NCBI GenBank assembly: GCA_029070965.1
Contig: JAIEBI010000071.1
Coordinates: 1-46,689, forward strand
Length of the DNA stretch: 46,689 nucleotides
Source of the DNA: Clostridiales bacterium
Lineage (GTDB): Bacteria > Bacillota > Clostridia > Christensenellales > Pumilibacteraceae
Direction: 5' to 3'
Of the stretch, positions 27,893-36,717 are shown piece by piece. The notes below the pieces were generated by a model. It had not been told where the DNA came from. It ran no database searches and saw nothing but the letters and a program-made list of their open reading frames with translations. Made by a program: the position numbers and the translations under genes. How positions within the stretch are numbered: position 1 is the first letter of the stretch; every line of letters begins with the position of its first letter.

Positions 27893-28599
27893 AGACCCCA
27901 CTCTCCCATTTCGTAGTATATTACCGACAGTGCAGCTATTGCGGCGGTTTCCGCACGAAGTATGCGTTTGCCTAACGTCACCGATTTTGCGCCGACAGCG
28001 GCGAGCTTGTTTTTTTCATCCTCGGTAATGCCGCCTTCGGGCCCGATAAAAACGGATATATCGGTCTTATCCTTGTCCAATGTTGCTCGTATTGTTCCGT
28101 TACATTCGCGCTCCCAAGGAAATATCATTTGCGTATTTTTAGCGCGATCGAGCAATTCGTCAAAATCGAGGGCTTGTTCTATAATAGGAACTACACTCCT
28201 GCCGCACTGCTCGCAAGCGGATATTGCTATTCTATTAAGCCTATCATAATTCAAGCTGAAATTGCGTTGCGTAAACGCGGAATACACAGGGACAATCTTT
28301 TTTACGCCAAGCTCGGTGGCTTTTTGTACGGCTAATTCAAATCGATCTTGCTTGATTACCGACAAATACAGCGTTACCGAAATTATCGATTCACCCGCAT
28401 TTTCCGACATATCAAGTATTTCCAGCAGTGTTTTGTCCTTTTTGATTTCCTTGACTTTACAGGTATAATCGTGACCTAAACCGTCAAACACCGTTATGCT
28501 GTCGCCGGCGCGTATGCGCAATGCGTAAGCGGCATGAGTATGGGCGTCGCCTACCAGTTCGGGGCGCGATTTGTTTATATTCGGAAAGTAAAATCTCAT
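27889..28599 (-). CDS. rsmE: 16S rRNA m3U1498 methyltransferase RsmE
   Basis: RsmE methylates N3 of U1498 of 16S rRNA in the assembled small subunit. The 236-residue SPOUT-class protein has an N-terminal PUA-like domain (MRFYFPNI, then DAHTHAAYALRIRAGD) and the knotted C-terminal SAM site with IGPEGGIT, VTLGKRILRAETAAIAAL. The start overlaps the prmA stop as ATGA, and the stop overlaps the mtaB start. Both fit a tightly coupled operon. Confidence 0.95.
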   Translation of the reverse strand: MRFYFPNINKSRPELVGDAHTHAAYALRIRAGDSITVFDGLGHDYTCKVKEIKKDKTLLEILDMSENAGESIISVTLYLSVIKQDRFELAVQKATELGVKKIVPVYSAFTQRNFSLNYDRLNRIAISACEQCGRSVVPIIEQALDFDELLDRAKNTQMIFPWERECNGTIRATLDKDKTDISVFIGPEGGITEDEKNKLAAVGAKSVTLGKRILRAETAAIAALSVIYYEMGEWGL

Positions 28600-29504
28600 A
28601 GTTTAAATAAAAATGCGCCCCATTCGTTTTTTTGCTGGGATTGTACAAGAGTGAATTCTTTTGAATATTCGTCAGATACTATTTGCTTTTTATCGGAAAT
28701 AATGCCGCTAATAATCGCATATCCACCCTTGCCGAGCGCGCTTTTGATAATCGGCATAACGGCTATCAATACGTCGGCAGTTATGTTTGCAACAACTATG
28801 TCGGCAGGTTCGGTCATTTCGCGCACGTCGCGGCAAAACACTTCGGGATTGGGTATTCCGTTTATCTTACAATTATATTCGGTGGCGGTAATCGCCTGTT
28901 CGTCCGTGTCGGCAAATACCACCGACCGAGCACCAAGCGCCGTGGCGCAAATACCGAGTATGCCGCTGCCGCAACCGAAATCCAACACGCGCTTGCCTGA
29001 TAGCGGTATGCGCTGCATTAAGTCAATGCACATCGATGTGGTTTCGTGCATACCCGTTCCGAACGCCAGCCCCGGGTTGAGTATTACTTTTACGTCGCCG
29101 AAAGCGGGATTATAATCAATCCATTCCGGAACGATTACAACCTTTCCGATATTGAACGGCTTATAATACTTTTTCCATTCGTTTTCCCATTCAACGGAAT
29201 CTATTATTTCAGTTTTGGTGCTTAGCACGGAAAAATCCGCCCAATCGTATTGCTTTAATGCTTCTATCCTTTGCAAAACGACATCTTCGGACGATTCGAT
29301 AGTAAAATAGCCTATAACGGCGCAGTCGTCCGTCGGAACAAACAACTGTGCGTCCGCGTAATCCCAACGCTTATCGTCCAGCACTTGCTTAATATTATTG
29401 TAATCCTCAAAGACCTCGCCCATACTGCCCGCCTCGTGCAAGGCGTACGATACGGCGTCAGAGGTCTCCGAGGTGCATTTTACCGTGATTTTTTTAAATT
29501 TCAT
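28596..29504 (-). CDS. prmA: Ribosomal protein L11 methyltransferase PrmA
   Basis: PrmA trimethylates amino groups of ribosomal protein L11. The 302-residue product has a small N-terminal domain and a Rossmann methyltransferase domain with NPGLAFGTGMHETTS, the SAM motif VLDFGCGSGILGI, ADTDEQA and VVANITADVL. The frame extends further upstream, but ATG 29504 is chosen because it overlaps the pta stop by one base (TAATG) and gives the family N terminus MKFKKITVKC. It is in the pta operon. Confidence 0.95.
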   Translation of the reverse strand: MKFKKITVKCTSETSDAVSYALHEAGSMGEVFEDYNNIKQVLDDKRWDYADAQLFVPTDDCAVIGYFTIESSEDVVLQRIEALKQYDWADFSVLSTKTEIIDSVEWENEWKKYYKPFNIGKVVIVPEWIDYNPAFGDVKVILNPGLAFGTGMHETTSMCIDLMQRIPLSGKRVLDFGCGSGILGICATALGARSVVFADTDEQAITATEYNCKINGIPNPEVFCRDVREMTEPADIVVANITADVLIAVMPIIKSALGKGGYAIISGIISDKKQIVSDEYSKEFTLVQSQQKNEWGAFLFKL

Positions 29505-30502
29505 TATTTTGCGATTGTGCTTTGTAATGCGGTCATCGCAACAACGTTTACAACGTCCTCGCTGCTGCACCCTCTTGACAAGTCGTTTACCGGCTTGTTA
29601 AAGCCTTGGCAAATAGGGCCTATCGCCTCAGCACCGGCAAGACGCTGAACCAGCTTGTATCCTATGTTGCCCGCTTGAAGATCGGGGAAAATCAATACGT
29701 TGGCTTTGCCTGCAACCGTACTGCCGGGGGCTTTAAGGTCGGCAACCGTAGGAACAAGCGCCGCATCAGCCTGCAATTCGCCGTCCACGCGCATTTCGGG
29801 ACGTGCGGCTTTAATTATTTCAAGCGCACCCGTCACCTTATCTACAAGCTCGCCCTTTGCCGAGCCTTTGGTGGAGTACGAAAGCAACGCTACTTTGGGC
29901 GTAATACCTGCTATAGCGACTGCCGTGTCAGCCGAAGCCATTGCGATATCGGCAAGCTGATTGCTGTCGGGATTGGGATTGACGGCGCAATCGCCAAACA
30001 CCATTATGCCGTTTTCGCCGTACTTGGAATTCTTGTCAAGGCACATAATAAAGCACGAGCTTACCGTTTTGATGCCGGGCGCGGTCTTTATAATTTGCAA
30101 TGCGGGGCGCAAAACGTCGCCCGTGGCGTTGACCGAGCCGGCAACCATACCGTCCGCCTCGCCGCGCTTAACCATAAGCACACCGAAATACAGCGGATTA
30201 TGCGCGAGCTTGCGCGCCGTGTCCATATCCATCCCCTTAGCCTTGCGCAGCTCGTACAAAAGCTCGGCATACGGCTCGACGTCGACAGTAGCAGGATTAA
30301 TTACCGTTATGCCGGCCAAATTAACCGAGGGGCATTTCTGCTTGATTACGTCAACGTTACCGAGCAAAATAATTTTTGCAATGCCTTCAGCTTGCACCTT
30401 GACCGCAGCGGTGATTATGCGCGGCTCCTCGCCTTCCGCCAGCACTATTGTCTTTTTAAGACTCTTGGCTTTTTCGCGTACAGATTTTAACAAATCGTTC
30501 AT
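29504..30502 (-). CDS. pta: Phosphate acetyltransferase
   Basis: Pta interconverts acetyl-CoA and acetyl phosphate, the first step of acetate formation with ATP gain. The 332-residue product is of the short type without an N-terminal regulatory domain. It has IVLAEGEEPRIITAA near the start, then GEADGMVAGSV, SCFIMCLD and the C-terminal FPDLQAGNIGYKLVQRLAG and AIGPICQGF motifs. ATG 30502 has an excellent GGAGGACA Shine-Dalgarno sequence. Acetate kinase (ackA), usually next to pta in Clostridia, is not in the window; prmA follows instead. It is divergent from tmcAL. Confidence 0.95.
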   Translation of the reverse strand: MNDLLKSVREKAKSLKKTIVLAEGEEPRIITAAVKVQAEGIAKIILLGNVDVIKQKCPSVNLAGITVINPATVDVEPYAELLYELRKAKGMDMDTARKLAHNPLYFGVLMVKRGEADGMVAGSVNATGDVLRPALQIIKTAPGIKTVSSCFIMCLDKNSKYGENGIMVFGDCAVNPNPDSNQLADIAMASADTAVAIAGITPKVALLSYSTKGSAKGELVDKVTGALEIIKAARPEMRVDGELQADAALVPTVADLKAPGSTVAGKANVLIFPDLQAGNIGYKLVQRLAGAEAIGPICQGFNKPVNDLSRGCSSEDVVNVVAMTALQSTIAK

Positions 30503-30626
30503 GATTGTCCTCCGATAAGTATTTACAAAATAAAAGTGATATGGTATAATGAGCACAATATCGTTTAAAACGCATATTGCCAATAATCATTATACACTTG
30601 TTCGTAAACAAAGTAAAGTAATTATT
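30503..30626. promoter_or_regulatory. Divergent promoter region of pta (-) and tmcAL (+)
   Basis: On +, TTTACA (30522-30527) and TATAAT (30545-30550) are 17 bases apart with an extended TGG before the -10; transcription should start near 30557, leaving a 70-base leader for tmcAL. On -, TATAAT (30594-30589) has TTTACT 17 bases upstream (30617-30612), placing the pta start near 30582. The two units therefore overlap slightly. An imperfect dyad (ACTTGTT with AACAAAGT) lies in the pta spacer. Confidence 0.75.
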
Positions 30627-31811
30627 ATGAAAAATTGTGCCGTCATAACAGAATATAATCCGTTTCACACCGGACACAAATATCAGCTGGATACGCTAAA
30701 AGCTCAAGGCGTTGACAATATATTTTGCGTGATGAGCGGGCCGTTTGTTCAGTCAGCTATGCCCGCATTTTGCGACAAAGCCTTGCGCGCCGAATGTGCA
30801 GTTTTAGGCGGTGCAAACGCCGTTATAGAGCTACCCACGGTATACGCTACGGCAAGCGCGCAGCTGTTTGCCGAAGGCGGGATGAAGATTATTTCCGGCA
30901 TAAAAGGCATAACCCATTTGGCAATGGGCGCTGTTGGCAACAGCGACGATATACTGCGAATTGCCGATATAAAGATATCGCACGCCGAAAAATTTACCAC
31001 CAAACTAAAAGCAGAACTCGAACAAGGAAAGAGCTATAACGCCGCCACCGCCACCGCGCTTACGCGAATATACGGCGATTTACACCCCGATAAGCCCACT
31101 GTGGCGGGATTATTCAATGATCCCAATAATATTCTTTGTATAGAATACATTTCAGCCATAGACAAATACTGTGCCAATATGCAACCAATCATTATTGAGC
31201 GCAAGGGTGCTGCCTACAACGATATTTCGACCGACGTCGAATATGTTTCCGCAACGGCAATACGCACGGCGGACGAAGGCGGCAACCTATCGGCAATGCA
31301 AAAGTATATCCCATTCAATTACGATAAAATTTGTGACAGCCGTCGCCATGCAGCAGCCGACTTGGAACTGTACAAAAAGCTGACTTTGTACGCGATTAAA
31401 CGAGCAAGCGTCGATGACATAAATAAACTCAGAAACTGCTCGGAAGGCATGGAATATTTACTGAAAAAAGTATCACATTTAAATAGCATAGACGATATAG
31501 TTAACGCTGCAATCGGCAAAAGATACGGCAAAAAACGCATTTATAGGCTGTTTTTAGACCTACACCTAGGCATAGAAAAAGGACTGACAGACAAACAGTT
31601 TTGCACCCGCCTTTTAGCTTGTAAAAGCGATTTCGATTTTTCCTTGCTTCCTAACTGCGTCAAAACTACCAATGCACAAATCAAAAATGCCGCACAAAAC
31701 TGCCCTGATGTGCAAAAAGTGTTACAAATCGACATAAATGCGACCAATCTTTATAATACTCTATCTGATATAATAGGTGATTATTTCAATTATTCGTTGG
31801 TAAAAGTATGA
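30627..31811 (+). CDS. tmcAL: tRNA(Met) cytidine acetate ligase TmcAL
   Basis: TmcAL makes N4-acetylcytidine at the wobble position of elongator tRNA-Met from acetate and ATP. The 394-residue product has the nucleotidyltransferase motif ITEYNPFHTGHKYQL at the N terminus (HxGH), CVMSGPFVQ, AVLGGANAVIELPTVYA, and then the helical C-terminal part. ATG 30627 is placed by this motif; the frame is open further upstream but lies in the leader. It is divergent from pta, a known arrangement, and joined to the next gene by ATGA. Confidence 0.93.
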   Translation: MKNCAVITEYNPFHTGHKYQLDTLKAQGVDNIFCVMSGPFVQSAMPAFCDKALRAECAVLGGANAVIELPTVYATASAQLFAEGGMKIISGIKGITHLAMGAVGNSDDILRIADIKISHAEKFTTKLKAELEQGKSYNAATATALTRIYGDLHPDKPTVAGLFNDPNNILCIEYISAIDKYCANMQPIIIERKGAAYNDISTDVEYVSATAIRTADEGGNLSAMQKYIPFNYDKICDSRRHAAADLELYKKLTLYAIKRASVDDINKLRNCSEGMEYLLKKVSHLNSIDDIVNAAIGKRYGKKRIYRLFLDLHLGIEKGLTDKQFCTRLLACKSDFDFSLLPNCVKTTNAQIKNAAQNCPDVQKVLQIDINATNLYNTLSDIIGDYFNYSLVKV

Positions 31812-32281
31812 GAACAAGGATCGACGAGGATACTATTTTCAAGCTTGCCGAAGCGTCGGTGACAAGTGTGTGTCGCGCGCAGGTGGCAAACATCGTATCA
31901 AAGCAATTTAGGAGTATGCACTACTTATCGAGCATGCTTATATGCGATTGCGTTACCCTTAACCTACTACTTAACGACAAGATTACACCGATATCTGCCG
32001 ACGAAATTATTACGTGTATAAGGCGTAGAAATAAATCGTTCTATACTACGGTGGATAGCGCATACTTCCCTATCGAGGATAGATTTGAAGAATATGCTAA
32101 AACCGTATTGGGCGAAAAATATGACAACGTAAGGGCGCTTAATATGCGCACGACAAATTACATAATTTATGTTATTTCAGTTGATTTGTCAGATAATTAT
32201 GAACTGTATCCTCAAGAAATATATTCTTTAGCGTATTCATATGAAGAATTAGCCAATATAAAAGAACTACCGCACTATTAA
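31808..32281 (+). CDS. Uncharacterised 157-residue protein
   Basis: I do not recognise it. The product is soluble, mixed alpha/beta, with two cysteines near the middle (LICDCVTLNLLLND), a basic IRRRNKS segment, and an aromatic C-terminal third. No signal peptide or membrane helix is seen. The start overlaps the tmcAL stop as ATGA, so translation is coupled to a tRNA-modifying enzyme. The last nine codons are inside the 5' arm of the bidirectional terminator, so the C-terminal sequence KELPHY is shaped by the hairpin. It is probably real because of the operon position and absence of competing frames. Confidence 0.7.
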   Translation: MRTRIDEDTIFKLAEASVTSVCRAQVANIVSKQFRSMHYLSSMLICDCVTLNLLLNDKITPISADEIITCIRRRNKSFYTTVDSAYFPIEDRFEEYAKTVLGEKYDNVRALNMRTTNYIIYVISVDLSDNYELYPQEIYSLAYSYEELANIKELPHY

Positions 32282-32304
32282 TAGCGCGGTAGTTCTTTTA
32301 TATT
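32255..32304. terminator. Bidirectional terminator between convergent genes
   Basis: A 19-bp perfect stem (32255-32273 with 32286-32304, core AAAAGAACTACCGC with GCGGTAGTTCTTTT) encloses the self-complementary CTATTAATAG. It overlaps the end of the gene on + and touches the mutS2 stop on -. A/T-rich flanks on both sides allow termination in both directions. Confidence 0.85.
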
Positions 32305-34618
32305 ATTTTATTTCAACAATTGTTACACCTGTATCGCCCTCTCCGTATCTTCCGTATCTAAACGATTTTATTCTTTTATGCCGTTTTAGATATGCTTGTA
32401 TCCCCTTGCCAAGCGCGCCGGTTCCTTTGCCGTGAACAATGCGTAACGTGCTTTGCGGCGGTATGTCGGAAAGTATGATATCCAGCTCGGCCGTGGCCTC
32501 GTCAACTGTTTTGCCGAGCAACATCACTTCCTTGTTTTCCGGCTCACGACGAACGGTTTCAGCCCATTTATTTTGCTTTTCCTGTTTTTCCGAAACGAGC
32601 AATAAAGACGAAATGGGCATTTCGGTTTTTACGGAACCGATAGCAATAAGCACTTTGTTGCCGCGTGGCGGGCTGACCACAATGCCCTCTTTATTAAATC
32701 CTGTAACAAACACGCTTTTCCCTACGGTCAATTCAGTGGGTTCGGGCGGGCGTTCGGAAACTTTGGGCTTAACTTGTTCAAACGGCACATCGTCATGTAT
32801 GCGCTTGGCGGCTTTTCGCGCCCTAAATAGCGCCGCTTCGTCCGCCGTTTTCAAACAATCCTTTATTTGTTCTATAATAGCGTCCGCACGGTCGGAATAC
32901 TCGTCGGCAAGCTGTTTAATAATAGCACGGGATTTTTCGTTTATTTCGGCGAGCTTACGCTCATATTCCAGCTTGAGCGCTTGCGATTTGTCAGCGTCCG
33001 CGCTCGCTTTCAATCGAAGCGCATAACTCTCCGCTTTTTCCTTTTCGGCTTGATTGCGCAGGTTTTCCGCTTCGCGCAGAATTTTATCAAACGCTATTTT
33101 TTCCGCACTTAATGACGTCCGTGCGTCGTCCACTATTTGCTTTTCCAAACCCAGCCTTTCGGCAATTTCCAACGCATAACTCGACCCCGAAACGCCGCTC
33201 AGCACCTTGTACGTAGGACGGAAATTGACGTTGTCAAATTGCATACACGCATTGGCTATGCCTACACTTCCCAACGCAAATTCCTTTACGGAATTAAAAT
33301 GCGTAGTGATTACGGCGGTAGAGCGTGTACGCAACAGCTTCTTTATCATTGCTATGGCGAGAGCCGCACCCTCATCTGGATCTGTACCGTCGCCCACCTC
33401 GTCCAATAACACAAGCGATTTGTCATTCATTTCGGACATTATGTGTGATAGATTGGTGACGTGTGCCGAAAACGTACTGAGCGACTGTGATATACTTTGG
33501 GAATCCCCGATATCACAATAAATTTTATCGAAAATACTTACCTTACTCCCCTCGCTTGCCAACACAAATATGCCACTTGCCGCCATAATGGAAAACAGTC
33601 CGACCGTTTTAAGCGCAACCGTCTTTCCGCCGGTATTCGGACCAGATATCAACAGCACGCGCTCGCTATCCAGCGATATATCAATGGGAACAACGTCATT
33701 TGAGTCGATAAGCGGATGTCGTGCGCTTTTAAGCACAATTATTCCGCTGTCGTTAATTTCGGGACGGTATGAGTTTGTTTGCTTTGCATACTCGGCTTTG
33801 GCGAAAATTATTCCACATTCTAACAGTACCTGCTGGCACAATAATAACTGCGAGGCATTTTTTACAACCAGTTTACTCAATTCCGCAAGTATGCGCTCAA
33901 TCTCGTTAGCTTCCTCGGTTTTCAGCGTGATAATCTCGTTGTTTGCCTCAACCACGGCAAACGGCTCAATAAAGACGGTTGCGCCGGTTGACGAAATATC
34001 GTGTACAAGCCCCTTAACATTCGACCGGCAATCGTTTCGCACAGGCAAAACGTATCTACCGCCGCGCATCGTTACTATATTATCTTGTAAATACTTACTA
34101 ATATTGTTTTGTCGCGTAAATCCGTCCAGCTTGTCTTTGAGCCGTGCGTTGGCGCGAATAATAGCCCTACGTATACTGTACAACTTTTCGCTGGCGTTAT
34201 CCTTTACGTCCGTTTCGTTCTCGATTGCGCGGTTAATAGAATATTCCAGTTCATCGCACACGCGGGCATAAGCAGTTATATCCTTTAAGCTGTCGCACTC
34301 ACTCATGCTTTCAACATTATTTTTGAGTGAACGCAACGCACGTATGTGCTCGGTGACGGACAGTAATTCTTTTGGCGTCAGCACGGCGCCCACTTTTGCC
34401 TTGCTTAACAACAGTTCTATATCCTCAAAAGCAAGACTCGGTCGGTGCGACGCTAGCACGTTAACGGCATCACCCGTTTGTGTTAATAATTTGTTAGCCT
34501 CGTCCAAATTGGTTGTAGGCAAAGTATTGAGAATCGCTTCCGCCACCACCGACGATTGTGCAAGCGACGCGATAGATTTTAAAATAGTATTAAATTCCAA
34601 ATCATTGTATACTTTCAT
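32303..34618 (-). CDS. mutS2: MutS2 / RqcU family ATPase with Smr domain
   Basis: MutS2 is a Firmicutes MutS paralogue without mismatch-recognition domains; it limits recombination and, in Bacillus, acts on collided ribosomes. The 771-residue product has the core and lever domains, Walker A ISGPNTGGKT, Walker B LVLLDEVGDGTDP, STAVITTHFNSVK, a long coiled coil (about 510-620), a KOW-like linker, and a C-terminal Smr domain with HGKGTGAL and GEGDTGVTIVEIK. The LDLRG motif that opens active Smr nuclease domains is replaced by VMLLGK. Its ATG overlaps the stop of the upstream gene (TAATG). It is the last gene of the pheS operon. Confidence 0.95.
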   Translation of the reverse strand: MKVYNDLEFNTILKSIASLAQSSVVAEAILNTLPTTNLDEANKLLTQTGDAVNVLASHRPSLAFEDIELLLSKAKVGAVLTPKELLSVTEHIRALRSLKNNVESMSECDSLKDITAYARVCDELEYSINRAIENETDVKDNASEKLYSIRRAIIRANARLKDKLDGFTRQNNISKYLQDNIVTMRGGRYVLPVRNDCRSNVKGLVHDISSTGATVFIEPFAVVEANNEIITLKTEEANEIERILAELSKLVVKNASQLLLCQQVLLECGIIFAKAEYAKQTNSYRPEINDSGIIVLKSARHPLIDSNDVVPIDISLDSERVLLISGPNTGGKTVALKTVGLFSIMAASGIFVLASEGSKVSIFDKIYCDIGDSQSISQSLSTFSAHVTNLSHIMSEMNDKSLVLLDEVGDGTDPDEGAALAIAMIKKLLRTRSTAVITTHFNSVKEFALGSVGIANACMQFDNVNFRPTYKVLSGVSGSSYALEIAERLGLEKQIVDDARTSLSAEKIAFDKILREAENLRNQAEKEKAESYALRLKASADADKSQALKLEYERKLAEINEKSRAIIKQLADEYSDRADAIIEQIKDCLKTADEAALFRARKAAKRIHDDVPFEQVKPKVSERPPEPTELTVGKSVFVTGFNKEGIVVSPPRGNKVLIAIGSVKTEMPISSLLLVSEKQEKQNKWAETVRREPENKEVMLLGKTVDEATAELDIILSDIPPQSTLRIVHGKGTGALGKGIQAYLKRHKRIKSFRYGRYGEGDTGVTIVEIK

Positions 34619-36717
34619 TATTTTAAACCTTTGTTCATATTGCCGCGCGTATAATTACCGTTATATTCGAAATTCAGTGCAGCAAGTATTTCGTCGCTCT
34701 TTGAAGACGTACAATCGAAAAACACATTTTTCGTATTAAGTTTGTTTTGGTAATTGGGTACGCAGTTTAGTAACTGCCAATAGCAATGTGCCGCTTTATA
34801 CCTACGAAGCGGGAAAACTCTACCACTCTCGTCTACCAGCTCGTCCTTGCCGTCGCAGTTTACGCACTGTCCGTACGGACAGTGGCACAGCGTCATAACA
34901 GGTGCATGACCATATACATACGCAAATCCATCGCCTATGGTATCGGCCTCAAACGATGTAACGTGCGGATATTGACATTCCCCTATTATATTGTGTCCCA
35001 CGCCCAAAAGTATGGGTTTATCGGTCAAACTGAGCGAATAAATATTATTGGAAATAACTCCGCATATTTCGGGTTTGTTTATTGCATCGAGTATTACATC
35101 CCTATCGGCACCGCGCATTGTCACCGGAAGATTGAGCAAAACAGGTTTATTTATTTTAGGTACCGCAAAATGCGCATAGTCGGCAGGATTGAGTGCAACG
35201 TAATCGACTTTTTGCAATATTTCGTCCGTCAATTGGTTTTGGTTTTCCACCATCAATATTGTGCCGCTACCGTCAAAACGATTGTAGTTCAGTCCGATAT
35301 ACGGCAAAGTGCACCGCTTAATAGCATATGCGTCGATTATTGCTTGTTTCGTTGCCTTGTATACGTTTCGGCGAAACTCGTTAAGCGTTGCAATCGGCAC
35401 AAATATTCCGTCGCTTATATTAACACCGATATTTGGATTAAACGGATAGTCGGAGGTCTTTTTAAACACTCTAAGTACGTCGTCGGCTGTTATGCCGCGA
35501 GTTTTGGCTTGCTCAGCAATAAAGTCCCCTCTCACCGTAATCTCAGTTGAATTAGGCAAAGTTACGAGAGCTGTCGGCGTTTCACCGCTTTTAACAGATA
35601 CGTCCACCGATATATTGATATCGCGTTTTGCGGCTTTAACCTTATCCGCCAGTTCTCCACTGGAAGTTCTTCGCAGCTCGTCACCGAGCTTCACGCGCCC
35701 GTCGCTCAATATTTTTCCGCCGTTCTCCGCCGCTCCGCAAATCTCTATTCCGTTGCGCACTACCTTAAATCCGTCGTTTTTATGCGGAGCAAAACCTTTG
35801 ACCGCAATACAATTTCCGTTGACGAAGCTGATTTTACCCACATTTGTGCCTATATTGCCCTGTATTTTTGAGTATATGACATTAAACGGTGCGTCAGCGT
35901 TCAAATACCCTTCGCAGTAGTCTCCGCGGTTAAAGACCGATTTAAGGGCATTTTTTGCGTCGTCAATCATGTTCTTGTAAACGCTGACTGCTGTATATGC
36001 GTACTCGTCCGAGCGCATACGCCCTTCTATTTTTATGGCGTCTACTCCGAGATTGCGCAGCATATCGAGTTTATCGTATAGGCACAAATCCTTTGCGGAA
36101 AGATAATATCCACGCTTACCGTGAAAATAATAAGGTTTGCGACAAAGCTGCATGCACTTGCCGCGATTGCCGCTATACGACGAAGCAAGCGAAGAAAAGT
36201 AGCAATTGCCCGAAAAGCTCACACAAAGCGCGCCTTGAACAAAATACTCTATTTCAATGCCCGTTTCTTTTATTTTCTTAATGTCTTGCGGCAGGGTCTC
36301 CCTTGCCAATACTGCGCGCGCAATGCCCAAATCGCGCAATACTTTTGCGCCATCGGCGTTGTGTATGCCCATTTGCGTACTGGCATGCAACGCAAAATCC
36401 GGCAACGTATGCTTTAATTGCTTGATAAACCGTACGTCTTGAACGATAGCGGCATCCGCGCCGACCGAGTATGCGAATTTAGCACAATCGATTGCGCGGG
36501 GCATTTCGCTGTCTTTGATAAGAGTATTAAGCGTTACGAATACCTTAACTCCGTAAAGATGCGCAAGCTCCACGGCTTCCGCAAACGAGCTTTCGTTAAA
36601 GTTTTCCGCTTTTGCACGCGCACCGAAATTGGGTAACCCCAAATAAACAGCGTCCGCGCCGCCGTTCATGCTTGCGATGAGTCCGCTTTTGCTTCCTGCG
36701 GGTGCGACTATCTGCAT
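34618..36717 (-). CDS. U32 peptidase family protein (RlhA/UbiU-like, Fe-S)
   Basis: The 699-residue product belongs to the U32 family, whose studied members are mostly RNA or quinone hydroxylation factors (RlhA makes 5-hydroxycytidine in 23S rRNA) rather than proteases. The TIM-barrel part shows APAGSKSGLIASMNGGADAVYLG, a FVTLNTLI strand, ALHASTQMGIHN, and the four cluster cysteines in CVSFSGNC and KCMQLC, followed by SAKDLCLYD and IKIEGRMRS. A second half of about 400 residues corresponds to DUF3656 plus a C-terminal cysteine-rich part (CHCPYGQCVNC). rRNA hydroxylation is the best guess. It overlaps pheT and mutS2 by one base each (TAATG), so it is fully inside the T-box operon. Confidence 0.88.
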   Translation of the reverse strand: MQIVAPAGSKSGLIASMNGGADAVYLGLPNFGARAKAENFNESSFAEAVELAHLYGVKVFVTLNTLIKDSEMPRAIDCAKFAYSVGADAAIVQDVRFIKQLKHTLPDFALHASTQMGIHNADGAKVLRDLGIARAVLARETLPQDIKKIKETGIEIEYFVQGALCVSFSGNCYFSSLASSYSGNRGKCMQLCRKPYYFHGKRGYYLSAKDLCLYDKLDMLRNLGVDAIKIEGRMRSDEYAYTAVSVYKNMIDDAKNALKSVFNRGDYCEGYLNADAPFNVIYSKIQGNIGTNVGKISFVNGNCIAVKGFAPHKNDGFKVVRNGIEICGAAENGGKILSDGRVKLGDELRRTSSGELADKVKAAKRDINISVDVSVKSGETPTALVTLPNSTEITVRGDFIAEQAKTRGITADDVLRVFKKTSDYPFNPNIGVNISDGIFVPIATLNEFRRNVYKATKQAIIDAYAIKRCTLPYIGLNYNRFDGSGTILMVENQNQLTDEILQKVDYVALNPADYAHFAVPKINKPVLLNLPVTMRGADRDVILDAINKPEICGVISNNIYSLSLTDKPILLGVGHNIIGECQYPHVTSFEADTIGDGFAYVYGHAPVMTLCHCPYGQCVNCDGKDELVDESGRVFPLRRYKAAHCYWQLLNCVPNYQNKLNTKNVFFDCTSSKSDEILAALNFEYNGNYTRGNMNKGLK

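Noticed and set aside
34618-36717. Calling the U32 family protein a collagenase or protease
   Set aside because: The four Fe-S cysteines and the family knowledge on RlhA and UbiU favour a hydroxylation factor; no protease site is evident.
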